DNA of 64,000 bases from Muraenolepis orangiensis (GCA_027704905.1 CM051019.1:16624256-16688255); one strand, 5' to 3'. Positions 1 to 14,037 are shown, numbered from the stretch's first letter. A program made the numbers and translations. The notes: generated by a model from the sequence alone, not told the origin.

Positions 1-150
1 TCACTTCACAGTTTACAGTTTAGTATAAAGCAGTGATGTGAAATTCTTGTGTGCAATACCCGACGACAGACAGCAGTTATAGAATAAGATAAAATAAAAA
101 TAGATAAAAATAGATAAAAATAGAATAAAAAATAGAATAAAAAATAGTAT
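1..150 (-). mobile_element. LINE 3'-tail remnant
   Basis: This stretch is the reverse complement of a 3' tail also seen on the plus strand at about 31785-31910 and on the minus strand at 39836-39925. Shared landmarks are the CCCGACGACAGACAGCAG block and the GTATAAAGCAGTG block, followed by an A/T-rich stretch. At 31.7 kb the same tail follows a reverse-transcriptase scrap, so it is inferred to be the 3' UTR of a CR1/L2/Rex1-like LINE. No coding part remains here and the element runs off the window start. Confidence 0.6.
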
Positions 151-1870
151 TGGAGTATTACTCCAAATAGTAATTAAATATATATACTAAACAATATGTG
201 GAACTTTAAATGGAAGATCCCAATAGCCCCCACCCACTATGTGATCGGCAATCAAAAACCCTGATTGGAGCATCCTTAGTTAAAATGCCTGCCATGATTA
301 TTGTCGACTTGTTATCTGCAAGATTAAGTTAAGATTGTATACTTTTTTTTCTTTTAATGTCTCAGGAAATTGCTTTTCTCATGTGAATGCTCGATTTGTA
401 ATCATTACTTCTCTGGAAGGTTAGTAATGGTAATTTTGTTTATTGATTATGTGTCTGGTCTGCGGTGGCGTGATGGCTACAGTGGCTGCTTAATAATCGG
501 CCCACCTTTTGCTTACTTATTACGCACTTATTATTATTACTACTACCACGCATTTCTCAATATTCTGCAGTTTGTAGACAACAGCAATCTATAAAGGTAA
601 TCAGCTGAACCAGATCCCAATGCAGAACTGAATCCAGCCCTCTCAGATTAACTTATAGCCATCAATTCATTGTACGGGGCAAAGGTAAGCGTAGGAATGA
701 GTAAAGGAGTCGCTCTCTTTCCAATCTGCCGTTTTAAAAGAGCCGTAGTAACCAGCGAGTCCTCTTTTGTACCGCCGCCTCGCTGGACGATTCCTGACGT
801 GAGGATTAAAGGTCACCTCGGTGTCTCTCTTTGAGTGCGGTTTCCCGTTCTCTTTTTGAAGCGGCGTGAGTCACCTCTAAACATGTCACCGGGCCGCCGG
901 CTGACAGACAGACAGACAGAAGGACGGACGCGGGGTAAGACAGACGCTGGGACGCGCCACGCCAAGCGAATTAATTACAAAATCATTTCTGCCAACGTCT
1001 AATGAATTAGAAGGGAGAATTAAGTGCTCAATTAAATGATTAGCCGGCGAGCGCCGCCAAAGTCTTTGCAGATTCCAGTCAAAGCCGCTCGCGCTCTAAC
1101 CAATCTGTCGCACGCAGACCCGGCTCGCCGCCGCTTATCAGAGACGCTGTGCGTGCGTGCGTGCACAACGTGTGTGTGTGTGTACACGCACGCTATCGGT
1201 GTGTACAGCATGTGTTTCTCTCTCCCTCTCTATCTCGCTCTGTCACTCGTCCTCCTTTCATTATGGTTTCTGTTCTTGTTTCCCCGCTCTTTCTATCTCT
1301 ACCTCTGGAAGCTCGTTTTCATGTCGCCTTTCCTCGCTCTCTTGTCGCCTTTGTCTTGCCTTTCATGTCCTTTGGCGCAAAATGTCCCTCTCTCACAGTC
1401 TCACTTTCTGTCATTCACTCTATCTCACTTATTCTCTCTCTCTCTCTATCACTTTCTCACTCTCTCTGACACTCACTCTTTCCCTGACTCTCTCTCCCTG
1501 ACTCACTTTTTCCCTGACTCTCTCACTCTCAGACTCTCACTTTCTCACTCTCTGACTGTCATACTCTCTGAAGGCTGAAACACACCAAACTTTCAGCGAT
1601 GTTTGAGCGCATGTTCTTTCATCCCCTCCCGTGTAAATCAATGAGGACTTCCACTCCGCAGGTGGAGCAGGAGTGCAGTTCAGTGTTATTCCTCCTCTGG
1701 CCTGGCATTGTTTAATGATTTTTATTTGTTCTCCAGCTGATCTATTTAAACTACTGGAGTGAGTCGGCGTGGGAATATGCCTCCGGTGTGCAGACTCTGG
1801 AGCTCGGTCCTGACTTATTAAACCTGACTGTCTCTCCTCCTCCTCCTCCTCCTCCTCCTCCCTCCTCCAG
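151..1870. other. Intron of cep128 upstream of the first visible exon
   Basis: No exon was recognised. Around 961-1065 the sequence is dense in ATTA/TAAT cores, a composition often seen in conserved non-coding elements. From about 1180 to 1570 it becomes a loose CT-rich simple repeat. From 1839 a (CCT)n run forms the pyrimidine tract of the acceptor at 1869-1870. Short open frames in the CT-rich part are simple-repeat artefacts. Confidence 0.5.
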
Positions 1871-2059
1871 GCGACCAGGGAGAAGGAGGGCTCCCAGGCC
1901 CAGCTGAAGACCACGACGGTGCAGACGGAGGCAGTGCGCAGAGAGCTGACGGAGGTCCTGGGGCGGCTGGCCCACCGCGAGGAGGAGCTCCACCGCCGTG
2001 ACGTGGGGCTGTCCGAGGCCCAGCAGAGACACCTCTCGCTGGAGCAGGAGAACCAAGAG
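1871..2059 (+). CDS. cep128: cep128 exon A (coiled coil)
   Basis: The exon is 189 bp (63 codons), opens after a CTCCTCCAG acceptor and closes before a GTTAGG donor, phase 0 at both ends. It begins ATREKEGSQAQ and ends SLEQENQE, a highly charged heptad-like coiled coil without Pro. CEP128 is a centriolar subdistal-appendage and ciliary protein made mostly of coiled coil. This is the first exon visible in the window and the N-terminal exons lie upstream. The (CCT)n run directly before it supplies the polypyrimidine tract. The exon itself is generic coiled coil, so its assignment depends on collinearity with the diagnostic exons downstream. Confidence 0.7.
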
Positions 2060-2309
2060 GTTAGGGGGAGCCCCACAAGTCACGCACCACGGAGCCTTAA
2101 AATACACACAAGGGGACATAGTGTGAACGGTGAAGCCTTTTTGGTTTTAGTTTAGCAGTAACAAATGACTTTGATGTAAATATTGTAATGTTGTAGTAAT
2201 GTTGGTTTGGTTGATTACCGGTAAATGTTGATTGGGTAAAAACGATTTGTGTGGGAGTAAGATGCACAAAAGTTGAAGTTGAATTTGGGGTTGCAAACAT
2301 TTTGATAAA

Positions 2310-2475
2310 TGGACTGCATTGATATAGAGCTTTTCTAACCAGTGAGGCCACTCAAATCAGTCAAGCCTCACACTCATTCATCCACCCACGGTGGAGTCAG
2401 CCATGCAATGTCGGGGGCAACCTTTGAGTTGTCGGACAACCGCTGTACCTCCTGAGCTACTGCCGCAACAAAAAA
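2310..2475 (-). mobile_element. tRNA-derived SINE remnant
   Basis: Read on the minus strand this resembles the widespread teleost tRNA-SINE: a GCTCAGGAGGT box-A-like segment, a degenerate box-B region, and a tail resembling the GCTCTATATCAATGCAGTCCA end. It lies in the intron between exons A and B. Its left boundary is diffuse and no target duplication was identified. Confidence 0.5.
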
Positions 2476-2619
2476 ATGCTAGGAACCGGTGGTGTAATTG
2501 GAAGGCTGAAATAAATGTTTTTAAAATGTATACTATATTAATAATTTGTAAGTGGGACATTGTTGGCATGATGAAATGATGGTGTCCAACCTGACCTTGG
2601 ACCCCCTGGTCCTCCCCAG

Positions 2620-3096
2620 CTGAGGGAGTCTTCGGCGGCCCTGCAGGAGGAGGCTCTGCGCCACGCCTCCCTCCAGGCACGCCTCCGCCAGGAGAACCAG
2701 CGGCTTGAGGAGCAGGCGGACGCCCAGGCCCGGAACTCCCGGCGAGAGCAGGAGACGCACGCCTCCCTCCAGGCCTCCCTGAAGGAGGAGGCGGCCTCGG
2801 CCCGCGCCCAGCTGGATCGGCTGACCCAGAGGCTGGCCGCCGAGGAGAGCTCGGGCCGGGACCTCCAGAGGGACCTCCGGGCCAAGCTGAGCGAGGCCCA
2901 GGACGAGCGCTCGGCGCTGGGCCAGCAGCTGCAGCTGGAGAGGGAGGTGCACCGCAAGGAGCTGGAGAGCCTGCGGGCCGTGGCGATGGTGGTGGACGGC
3001 GGCGGGAGGTCCAGGAAGGAGCGGGAGGTCCAGGAGGCACTGAGGCTCTGCAGGGAGGAGCGGGACGAGATGCAGGCCCGCCTCACGGAGGTCAAG
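2620..3096 (+). CDS. cep128: cep128 exon B (long coiled coil)
   Basis: This is the largest exon in the window at 477 bp (159 codons), phase 0 to phase 0. The acceptor is CCTGGTCCTCCCCAG and the donor is AAG|GTGAGG. The translation begins LRESSAALQEEA and ends EMQARLTEVK. It is nearly all Glu/Arg/Leu/Gln/Ala heptads, with one Gly-rich break (VVDGGGRS) about 130 residues in. It is very GC-rich (CTG, GAG, CGG codons), unlike the surrounding intron. No stop interrupts it, and splicing to exons A and C keeps the frame. Function is inferred from the gene identity: structural coiled coil of a centriole appendage protein. The antisense and shifted open frames here are by-products of the GC content. 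Confidence 0.75.
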
Positions 3097-4357
<1,261 letters not shown>

Positions 4358-5229
4358 TATTCACTTCTTCTTTCCCTGAGGCCTGATTTAATATTATTCC
4401 TTCTCTTACTCTCCCACTACTCCTCCACTCCAACTGTTTACATATTTCGTCTCTCAGACGCTCCGGTTGCTCTCCTTCCATCCCTCTCTCCCCCCTTTCC
4501 CAACTCTCTCTTGTCATCGTGGTTTCCATTGGTGCCACGCCAACCGCCAAACTGACTTACACGATACAAATTCACTCTACCGGGGGACATAGAGAGAGAC
4601 CTTAATCGGGTCAAACTTAAATCCTTTTCCCTTTTCCCCCCTCAGAGCTCAGACCCTCCAGTTCTCCAACTCCTGTTGACGTTTTCCAAATACACAAATT
4701 CTCCATCCTGGCTCCGAAACCATCTCACTGTACTGTTTCCCCCCCCCCCCCCCCCCCCGCCGCCCGTTAGCCTGTGTGCTGGAAACTGTCGTACGCAATC
4801 GGTGAATTGTTCATTAGGCCCGCCGGGCGCCGTGTGTGTTTATTGGCATGGTCGCCAGCGCACGCCACCGAGCGAGACCCGGGGACTCTTGTGCGGCGGC
4901 TGAGCGCCAGGCTGGTTCAGGGGTTCAGGTCCACGGATTATCTTTAGGGCTGAGGAGTGTTTCTCGCTGGCTGGCGTGTGCTCACTGCCGTGTGTGCGCC
5001 ACTGTTAACCACTTCACCCTGCGGAGCGGGTTCCCTGGAGGTCGACCTGTAAGACGGCGTGCAGAATGCCGCTCGCCGCTGAGCCAAACAATATGCTTTC
5101 ACCGCATTCACAGTCCCCGGCCAAGGAGTTCAACATGTTGTCTGATGCTTTGGTTTTTCTCAATAACAATTAAACTGAGAGGCTGGTTACGTTCACACAC
5201 AACCACAGAAACGAGTTACTCTTCTAATT

Positions 5230-5365
<136 letters not shown>

Positions 5366-5379
5366 TGTCTGTCTCCCAG

Positions 5380-5544
5380 GTGGAAGTGTCCTCAGAGAAG
5401 GAGCAGAGCCGGGCTCTGCGTCTCAAGCTGGACCGCATGAAGGAGGCGTGTGACAAGCTGGCCCAGGAGCACAGCGCCAAGGAGGAGGAACGCTCACTCT
5501 TGCACAGGAAGTACCAGCAGATCAAACAGGAAGTGGATAGCAGG
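5380..5544 (+). CDS. cep128: cep128 exon C (coiled coil)
   Basis: The exon is 165 bp (55 codons), phase 0 to phase 0, acceptor TGTCTCCCAG and donor AGG|GTGAGG. The translation runs from VEVSSEKEQSRAL through KLDRMKEACDKLAQEH to QQIKQEVDSR. A regular heptad pattern and the KLD-x-x-KE-x-C-x-KL spacing resemble the middle of vertebrate CEP128. It joins in frame to exon B. The acceptor lies just after the (GT)66 tract, so repeat-length variation could affect recognition of this exon. Confidence 0.8.
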
Positions 5545-6064
5545 GTGAGGTCCTTGTTTTGTGCGCCATGTGTTTTTTGGGGGGGGTTGTTTCCCTGATG
5601 AGTGGTTCTTCTCCTCCAGAAGATTTTGCAGTCTTGGTGAACAGCATGGGACCCCGTCTTTTAAATTGAGTTCTGGGCTAATCAGCCTCCGTTTTTGAGC
5701 TCATCCGATAGAAATCCCTAGAAACCTAATAAACCAAGTCTGGCTAACAAGGACACTGCTTTCCACAAGGAGCCATGTTACCATAGGTGGCCTCTTCTCC
5801 TTTCCTCCCCTCCTCTCCCCTCTCATTTCCTCTCCCCTCATCTGCTGTCTCTTCTCCTACACGTTCCCTCTTTTCTGTTCTTTTCCTCCATGTTTGAAGG
5901 CGGTCCTCTCATGTATTGGACCCCTGTGGGGCTCATGGTGCTGATAAGTAGCAGATAGTCATTTTGGGGTTCAGGTCCACATATTATTGACTTTAGAGGT
6001 CAGGCTGAATGGTGCCAAGCTTATTAATGTAACACGCTTTGGGAAATGATCTGCATGCACCTCC
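5545..6064. other. Intron C-D, proximal part, no recognisable feature
   Basis: Apart from a CT-rich stretch at about 5790-5890 that grades into the downstream repeat, I see no exon, RNA gene or mobile element here. Confidence 0.5.
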
Positions 6065-6975
6065 TTCTCCTCTCCTATGTCCTCCCTCTACTCCTCTACC
6101 ATGTCCTCTCTCTCCTCTGCTATGTCCTCTCTCCCTCTCTCTCCTCTGCTATGTCCTCTCTCTCTCTCCTCTGCTATGTCCTTTCTCTCCTCTGCCATGT
6201 CCTCTCTCTCCTCTGCTATGTCCTTTCTCTCCTCTACCATGTCCTCTCTCTCCTCTACCATGTCCTCTCTCTCCTCTGCTATGTCCTCTCTCTCCTCTGC
6301 TATGTCCTCTCTCTCCTCTGCTATGTCCTCTCTCACCTCTCTCCTCTGCTATGTCCTTTCTCTCCTCTCTCCTCTGCTATGTCCTTTCTCTCCTCTGCTA
6401 TGTCCTCTCTCACCTCTCTCCTCTGCTATGTCCTTTCTCTCCTCTCTCCTCTGCTATGTCCTTTCTCTCCTCTCTCCTCTGCTATGTCCTTTCTCTCCTC
6501 TGCTATGTCCTTGCTCTCCTCTCTCCTCTGCTATGTCCTTTCTCTCCTCTGCTATGTCCTCTCTCACCTCTGCCATGTCCTCTCTCCTCTCTCCTCTGCT
6601 GTCCTCTCTCCTCTGCCATGTCCTCTCTCCTCTCTCCTCTGCTGTCCTCTCTCCTCTGCCATGTCCTCTCTCCTCTGCCATGTCCTCTGTCTCCTCTCTC
6701 CTCTGCCATGTCCTCTCTCTCTCCTCTGCCATGTCCTCTCTCTCCTCTCTCCTCTGCCATGTCCTCTCTCTCCTCTCTCCTCTGCCATGTCCTCTCTCTC
6801 CTCTCTCCTCTGCCATGTCCTCTCTCTCCTCTCTCCTCTGCCATGTCCTCTCTCTCCTCTCTCCTCTGCCATGTCCTCTCTCTCCTCTCTCCTCTGCCAT
6901 GTCCTCTCTCTCCTCTCTCCTCTCTCCTCTCTCCTCTGCTATGTCCTCTGCCTCTCTCCTCTCTCCTCTATGGAG
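6065..6975. repeat. CTCCTCTGCYATGTCCTCT minisatellite, about 0.9 kb
   Basis: About forty tandem copies of a 19-27 bp unit built from CTCTCTCCTCTG and CTATGTC or CCATGTC. The left half mostly has the CTATG variant and the right half the CCATG variant, which suggests regional homogenisation. All six frames are open over long distances because stop codons are rare in the unit, so these frames are not genes. It lies in the intron between exons C and D. Confidence 0.9.
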
Positions 6976-7125
6976 AGCGGGATGTCTGTAAACTGTAAGG
7001 TTGCTGGTTCGATCCCCCGGCTCCTCCTAGCCAAGTGTTGAGGTGTCCCTGAGCTGGCTGTCACCTTGCATGGCTAAAGTGCTTTGGTTAAAAGCTCAAT
7101 ATATATGCAGTCCATTTACCGTGTG
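6976..7125 (+). mobile_element. tRNA-derived SINE, internally deleted
   Basis: This carries the box-B-like GGTTGCTGGTTCGATCC, then GGCTCCTCCTAGCCAAGTGTTGAGGTGTCC, then AGCTGGCTGTCACCTTGCATGGCT, and ends ATATATGCAGTCCATTTACC. These blocks are, from memory, the body and tail of a common teleost tRNA-SINE. The middle is shortened relative to that consensus, and the 5' tRNA head is mostly missing at the junction with the minisatellite. Confidence 0.75.
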
Positions 7126-7239
7126 TTTGGCGCACAACATGCATATATATATATATATATATGTGTGTGAAGGAAAGGTTGAAGGTGTAACCTAACATGC
7201 ACCTCCGTCACCCCCCCCCCCCCCCCCCCCCTCCGCCAG

Positions 7240-7407
7240 GCCAAGTCGGGGGCGGAGCAGAGGCGGAGCTCGGAGGCGGAGCTTGTGTCTCTGGGGGAGA
7301 AGGTGTCTCGTCTGGAGGCGGAGCAGGAGGCGGTCCTATCTTCCGCAGGGGAGGAGCTAGACATTGCCTGCCGGGGCCTGGCCAGAAACGCCGAAGACAA
7401 ACTGCAG
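7240..7407 (+). CDS. cep128: cep128 exon D
   Basis: The exon is 168 bp (56 codons), phase 0 to phase 0, acceptor after a poly-C run (CTCCGCCAG) and donor CAG|GTGACC. The translation has AKSGAEQRRSSEAEL, then SRLEAEQEAVL, then GEELDIACRGLARNAEDKLQ. The pattern LE-x-EQE-x-x-L followed by E-x-D-x-AC and then the DPHRWLAE exon matches my memory of the human CEP128 C-terminal half. This exon and the next are the strongest basis for the gene name. The unusual acceptor tract is nearly pure C (7211-7231). Confidence 0.82.
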
Positions 7408-9082
<1,675 letters not shown>

Positions 9083-9283
9083 CACCAGGGTGTGTGTGTG
9101 TATTTGTGCGTTTACAGAGTTGTAAGCGTGTGTGTGTGGGTGTGTGTGTAATTGTGTGGGTGTCATTATATGCTGTCAGAATGTCACTGCTACTCATTTT
9201 GACATCCTCGTCTGCGGCTGATGGATATTTAGTCCCTCAGCTGTTATTTAAACGGTGTATGTGTGTTCTTGGTTTTGCATGTA

Positions 9284-9289
<6 letters not shown>

Positions 9290-9365
<76 letters not shown>
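9290..9365. repeat. (TA)n microsatellite, 38 units
   Basis: A perfect TA run of 76 bp is followed by a short (GACA)n. It is self-complementary and can extrude as a cruciform. It lies in the intron upstream of exon E. Confidence 0.95.
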
Positions 9366-9367
<2 letters not shown>

Positions 9368-9530
9368 CAGACAGACAGACGGGGGTGAAAACATATCCTC
9401 TGGTCCAATGTCATTGGCTGTAGAGGCTCTAGAGGCCCAGCGTGCAAAAAACAACCACTAAATGCTGGTGTGCTTCCTTTTTGTCACATCACGTAAATAA
9501 TGTACGTCTCCTCTCTTTCTTTTTGACCAG

Positions 9531-9590
9531 GCCATCTCCCAGATACCTGGACTGGTAAAAGACCCTCATCGCTGGTTAGCAGAAACCAAG
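9531..9590 (+). CDS. cep128: cep128 exon E (DPHRWLAETK)
   Basis: A short 60-bp exon of 20 codons, phase 0 to phase 0, with a good acceptor (TTCTTTTTGACCAG) and donor AAG|GTACCC. It reads AISQIPGLVKDPHRWLAETK. The DPHRWLAE-x-K block, continuing across the next intron into SKLRWLCEE, is the most diagnostic segment I recognise for CEP128. The exon is not predicted coiled coil itself (Pro and Gly present), so it probably forms a hinge between two coiled-coil stretches. Confidence 0.88.
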
Positions 9591-9699
9591 GTACCCCCCC
9601 CCACCCCCCCCTCCAACACCTTGAAACGTCACCTTTTATAAGCAATTAGCAATTCGAACGAATATCACATATCATCTTTGTAAAACAATTTTTAAAACA

Positions 9700-9935
9700 C
9701 AACAGACAAACACGGATGATCACTAATTAGTCATCGTCATTCCCGAGAATGCGTTTGCAGAACCAAGCGCAGATAAATGAGCCTTACGACAAAGATGTTC
9801 CTATGCGATATGCTAATGTTATGTTAATTAAGATACAATGCCAAGCCGACCACCGGTGGGAGAATGACGCATTAGCGTCTCACTGTAATCTGTAAACATC
9901 TGTTATTCCCACGCCGAGAGAAAGTAGACGGAGAA
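9700..9935. other. Candidate conserved non-coding element
   Basis: A low-repeat stretch with clustered homeodomain- and POU-like cores: CACTAATTAGTC near 9721, ATATGCTAATGTT near 9808 and TTAATTAAG near 9825. Composition is balanced and no microsatellite is present, in contrast to its surroundings. This is a compositional inference only. Confidence 0.3.
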
Positions 9936-9937
9936 CT

Positions 9938-10050
9938 ATAATAACTTGAATTAAATTAAACGGAACTTGAACCGGAGTCTCGTCGACGCAGATTGGCTTT
10001 CTTTAATTCTGCCAAAATATTAGCAAAATCGTCTGTTGTGCCCAACATTT
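9938..10050 (+). repeat. Dispersed intronic repeat, copy 1
   Basis: The segment contains AAATTAAACGGAACTTGAAC, then GATTGGCTTTCTTTAATTCTGCC and AAAATATTAGC. A diverged copy in the same orientation lies at 12195-12305. No coding potential was seen and the family is not recognised. Confidence 0.55.
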
Positions 10051-10254
10051 GGAGGCGCTAAATGCCAAATTGTACTGTTTCATCCTGGTTTATGTTTCCC
10101 AATATGTTCCCCCTGCCTGACACCGCCTTGTGATGCCTTGTGTGTCTCAATCCCACTCAGCGCTACTAGTGGCTCTGCTACCAACAGATGCCTTTGTTTA
10201 AATAAGATGTTATCATGTTTCTTATGAGGGGCGCTACTATGCTTCTCTTGGATT

Positions 10255-10324
10255 CTGGGAGAGAGGGAGAGACAGACAGAGACAGACAGACAGAGACCGA
10301 CCAGAGAGACTGACCGACAGAGAA

Positions 10325-10371
<47 letters not shown>

Positions 10372-10415
10372 AACCGACAGTGAGTGAGTGAGTGAGAGAG
10401 AGAGAGAGTTTGCAC
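10255..10415. repeat. GA/GACA-rich simple repeat
   Basis: GACAGACAGA and GAGAGA runs end in (GTGA)n near 10380-10400. Confidence 0.9.
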
Positions 10416-10429
10416 GTTCACTGGGCACA

Positions 10430-12194
10430 GAGCGATGGAGAGAGAGGATTTCCGGTTTGTCTTCGATGTTCTTCCTACGTCCGTTGCACAGCTTGTGTCC
10501 TCGACGTGAGCAGAATTCAGGGCTGAAGTCCCGCAGCTTTCAAACCCTTTAGTTCTCGGACCCCCTGCAGACAGGGGGCCGTTTTGCGATGCTCTTTGGC
10601 TATTAATCCCAGGCAGTTATGGGATTGGTTTAAGGTCGTCTCTACACCGGAGTCTTAAAAGGTTCTATGTTCTTTCATGTTTTTCCCTCTCCCTCAAGAA
10701 TGACTAAGTGCTATGTATTTAATGGACACTCGAGTACACAATGATGTACATTTAGGACTACAGCTGTTGCTTATGTAGAAGAACCCACTGCTTGAAATCG
10801 CACAAAACAAAGAAGTCTAATGTATCGTAGGGTGAAGCACACAACGTGTCAATTGTGTTCTCAAGTCATAATCTACCAGATAAATTAGCCACACTGTTCA
10901 TCACAGTTTATTGGATGAGGGCTGGAATGCTTCTTTAATATGTTTCAACCAATGAGGATGTCCGTTGCAGATTACTCCCTATTATTATTATCTCCCTATT
11001 GGTGGCTGCTTTGTTTTCTCGGGTGACGGTAGTTCACTCTGAACGTAAAGTAAGCTTTGATTTATTGTTTTGGACTGAGAACTTTTCCCGTTGAGTTTGG
11101 TAGCTGGAGCTTGACGCCCGGCCCCTATGGAGACATGATTGACACCTTTATGGGAAAATGTGGTTTCATTCCAGCCAACAGCACAACAACAAAAAAGTCT
11201 TTATCTTCTACTGTTGTCCTGAATTAGAACCTGCGTCGGTCGGTGGGAGGGACAATCAATCTTATCGGATCTTATCCTATGCGCATTTATATTTCACTTG
11301 TGCTATCCCTTTGATGTTGGGCCGTTAATCAGTAACGGCAAATCTCTAATTAAAGTCAAATCCTTGGTGGTTTTTAAATGAGGGGCATCGGTTGAGCCGA
11401 CCGTGTTACCGTGTCTTGGCGATATATAGCGGTTTGTTTTCATCTGCACTATAAATCACTTGTTCCACGTAGGGTGCCCTGTTTTCAAACGCCTCTTATC
11501 TCATTCCAAGACTAAAGCAAGCATTGGATTAATCATTCTTTTTTTTTCTTTGTGCTCCTTCGAGACATAGGTTTTTTTTAACGCCTTGCGAGCGTTTCGT
11601 TAATGGGCTGTGTGTTGATAAAGCTCCACTGTTAGTTTCTTATTTCTCACGCCGATGTGCTCAAAAATCAGGAGGAACGGAGCAACACAGCTGGGTTCTT
11701 CTTTGGCGATTAAAAAAATACACAAACGTGAACTTACTCGAGCTTTCTTCACGAAGACTAACGTAGAGGATGCCCAGACCCCGTCTCTGGAGCTTGGAGG
11801 AAAATAACCCATCAGAACATCCTTCAACGTTCAAGCAGTTCTGGTTATCGTGATCGGATAGGCCTTAGAATGTATAGAAATCATTATCTTGCTCCCTTTT
11901 TGCTGAATTATACAGGGTCTGGAATATTCATTAGAAATTGAAAGTGGAATGGAAAAATGTGCACTGATGCACCTTTTATTGCACATTACCCTGTTTCACT
12001 TATTTCCAAAAGTGAAATAATGTGTCTCGCTGTGGTCGGATCTTAAAAGTCTTAATGACAAGCGTAGCCGAGAGTAAATCCCAATGTGCCCTCTAGTGTT
12101 CAGCAGAAGAACAACAGCACAATGTCAAAACAGCTAGCGGAATAACTGCCAATTTGACGTTTGACGTTGCCAAACATTCCTATTACTTTTTTCC
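10430..12194. other. Intron E-F interior, unique-looking, no feature recognised
   Basis: About 1.8 kb of non-repetitive sequence without splice-flanked open frames that fit the gene. I see no mobile element. The small minus-strand open frame at 11600-11827 has no recognisable homology. Confidence 0.5.
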
Positions 12195-12305
12195 AAATAA
12201 ATTAAATTAAATGAGACTTAAAGCGGAATCTCATCCAGACACATTGGCTTTCTTTAAGTCTGCCAAAAATATTAGCGGCATCTTCTGGCATGCTAAAGAC
12301 AACCT
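12195..12305 (+). repeat. Dispersed intronic repeat, copy 2
   Basis: This aligns by eye with 9938-10050 through AAATTAAATGAGACTTAAAGCGGAATCTC, ATTGGCTTTCTTTAAGTCTGCC and AAAATATTAGC. Orientation is the same, about 2.2 kb away, and divergence is substantial. Confidence 0.55.
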
Positions 12306-12510
12306 TTTGCTAGTGGCAGTATATAATTAAATTCATATAACTTTCCTTTGCTTTTTGTGTTCGGAACTTCCTTTGCATGGTCCAATCTTACAGTGCATTA
12401 AGACATGTGAGACAACATACAGTACTATAAAGAATGGACTTAACAAATACCTAAAAACGTTCAAATACACAGTCCAAATCTCAGTCCAAAGTATGAAAAA
12501 AATCACAGAA

Positions 12511-12685
12511 CTCATACCGTCTCCTGGGTGGGTCTACACCACTAGACACACTGGACTCATACCGTCTCCTGGGCAGGTCTACACCACTAGACACACTGGA
12601 CTCATACCGTCTCCTGGGCAGGTCTACACCACTAGACACACAGGACTCAGACCGTCTCCTGGGCAGGTCTACACCGCTAGACACA
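12511..12685 (+). repeat. 45-bp minisatellite, about 3.9 units (copy 1)
   Basis: The unit runs CTCATACCGTCTCCTGGGCA then GGTCTACACCACTAGACACACTGGA. Because 45 is divisible by 3 the array is open and reads as a 15-residue repeat, but it has no splice or start context and is not a gene. The same unit in inverted orientation forms the larger array at 22527-23096. Confidence 0.95.
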
Positions 12686-12865
12686 ACCACAATATTCAAA
12701 GGCTTAATTTTGGCCTATTCAATGACTTAAATGATCAGCTTGAAGCCTATTTGTTTACTCGAGTACAAGCTACTTTAAAGTACAGGTCCACAAACAGAAG
12801 CATGGTGCAAGCAGTCTCAATGTTTGATCAATTGCAGTTGTCGGGCAACCACTGCCCTAATTAAT

Positions 12866-12930
12866 CCATCTATCTTCTCCTCCTCCTCCTCCTCCTCCTC
12901 CTCCTCCTCCTCCTCCTCCTCCCCCTCCCC
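12866..12930. repeat. (CTC)n pyrimidine tract of the exon F acceptor
   Basis: A (TCC)n run of about 50 bp, followed by CCCCCTCCCCCGGCCCAG, forms an unusually long and homogeneous polypyrimidine tract directly before exon F. Confidence 0.9.
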
Positions 12931-12938
12931 CGGCCCAG

Positions 12939-13131
12939 AGCAAACTCCGCTGGCTGTGTGAGGAGGTGCGGGAGCGGGAGGGCCGGGAGCGCCGTCTGAG
13001 GAGGCAGCAGCAGCAGGCCAAGGAGCAGCTGAAGGAGACGCAGAGAAGCAGGGACCAGGAGCAGGAGACCTTACTGCAGCGCCTCCACCAGCAGGAGAAA
13101 CTGATGCACACTCTGGCTGCAGAGAAGAAGG
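12939..13131 (+). CDS. cep128: cep128 exon F (KLRWLCEE coiled coil)
   Basis: The exon is 193 bp, entering in phase 0 and leaving in phase 1. The acceptor is CGGCCCAG and the donor G|GTATAAG. The translation starts SKLRWLCEEVREREGRERR, continues through a Gln-rich QQQQAKEQLKETQ, and ends HTLAAEKK with a split Glu codon completed by exon G. It continues DPHRWLAETK from exon E exactly as in remembered CEP128 (W-x-x-E-x-K-x-KL-x-WLCEE-x-x-ERE). The upstream tract is pure (CTC)n. A CA repeat begins within ten bases of the donor, so both flanks of this exon are microsatellite. Confidence 0.88.
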
Positions 13132-13605
13132 GTATAAGCCACACACACACACACACACACACGGGCACACACACAGGGGCACACACACACACACAGGGGC
13201 ACACACACACATTACACGCAGGTGTGTAATGTGTGTGTGTAGAAGCTAGCAGAGCGTCGTCCACATGGCACCTTTGAAAGTTTGAAAGCAAAGAAACATG
13301 ACAAAAAATAAAAAATATATAAAAACTGCTTCAAAGTCACCGGCACGTAAAAAGGTTATTTGACGTGTTTTCAAGAGAACTCTACTCCCACAGCTCCTCT
13401 CGCTTCTGACAAAACTAAAAAAGATATACTGCATTTCAGAGCCAGGTTATTTTTCCTTTATTATTATTACTACTACAGCTACCGCTACAGCTACCGCTAC
13501 GCCTCGTACTGGCGTTCAGTGTAGCACGAGTATGGCGCTGGAAGATGGAGGCGTTGACATCACGACATCCGTGTGTGTGTGTGCGTTAGTGTTCATGTGC
13601 ACATG

Positions 13606-13742
<137 letters not shown>

Positions 13743-13954
13743 ACACACCAGTGTCTGGTAAAACGTTCCCGCTGTTGGAATATTTCTCATCTCACCTCTT
13801 AATGCGTTTAGCGCTCTCCAGAACGCTGGAACACCGCGTTATCCCCGCAGATCCAGCTCAACAATCAAAGAAAATAGCCCTAATCTGGGCCTCCATTAGC
13901 GGGCAGGGGAGAGGGGACAGGGGACAGGAAAGGAAACTAGCAGTGTGTGTGTGT

Positions 13955-13986
13955 GTGTGTGTGAGAGAGAGTGAGAGAGAGAGAGT

Positions 13987-14037
<51 letters not shown>

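Noticed and set aside
1036..1578. A 180-residue open frame rich in Ser/Leu
   Set aside because: It follows a CT-rich simple repeat, has no homology I recognise, and lies inside an intron.
6039..7041. Several frames of about 300 residues (plus) and 150 (minus) over the CTCCTCTG array
   Set aside because: They follow a tandem repeat lacking stops in most frames; there is no splice or promoter context.
9255..9461. Tyr-Ile repeat peptides across the (TA)n tract
   Set aside because: A dinucleotide repeat artefact.
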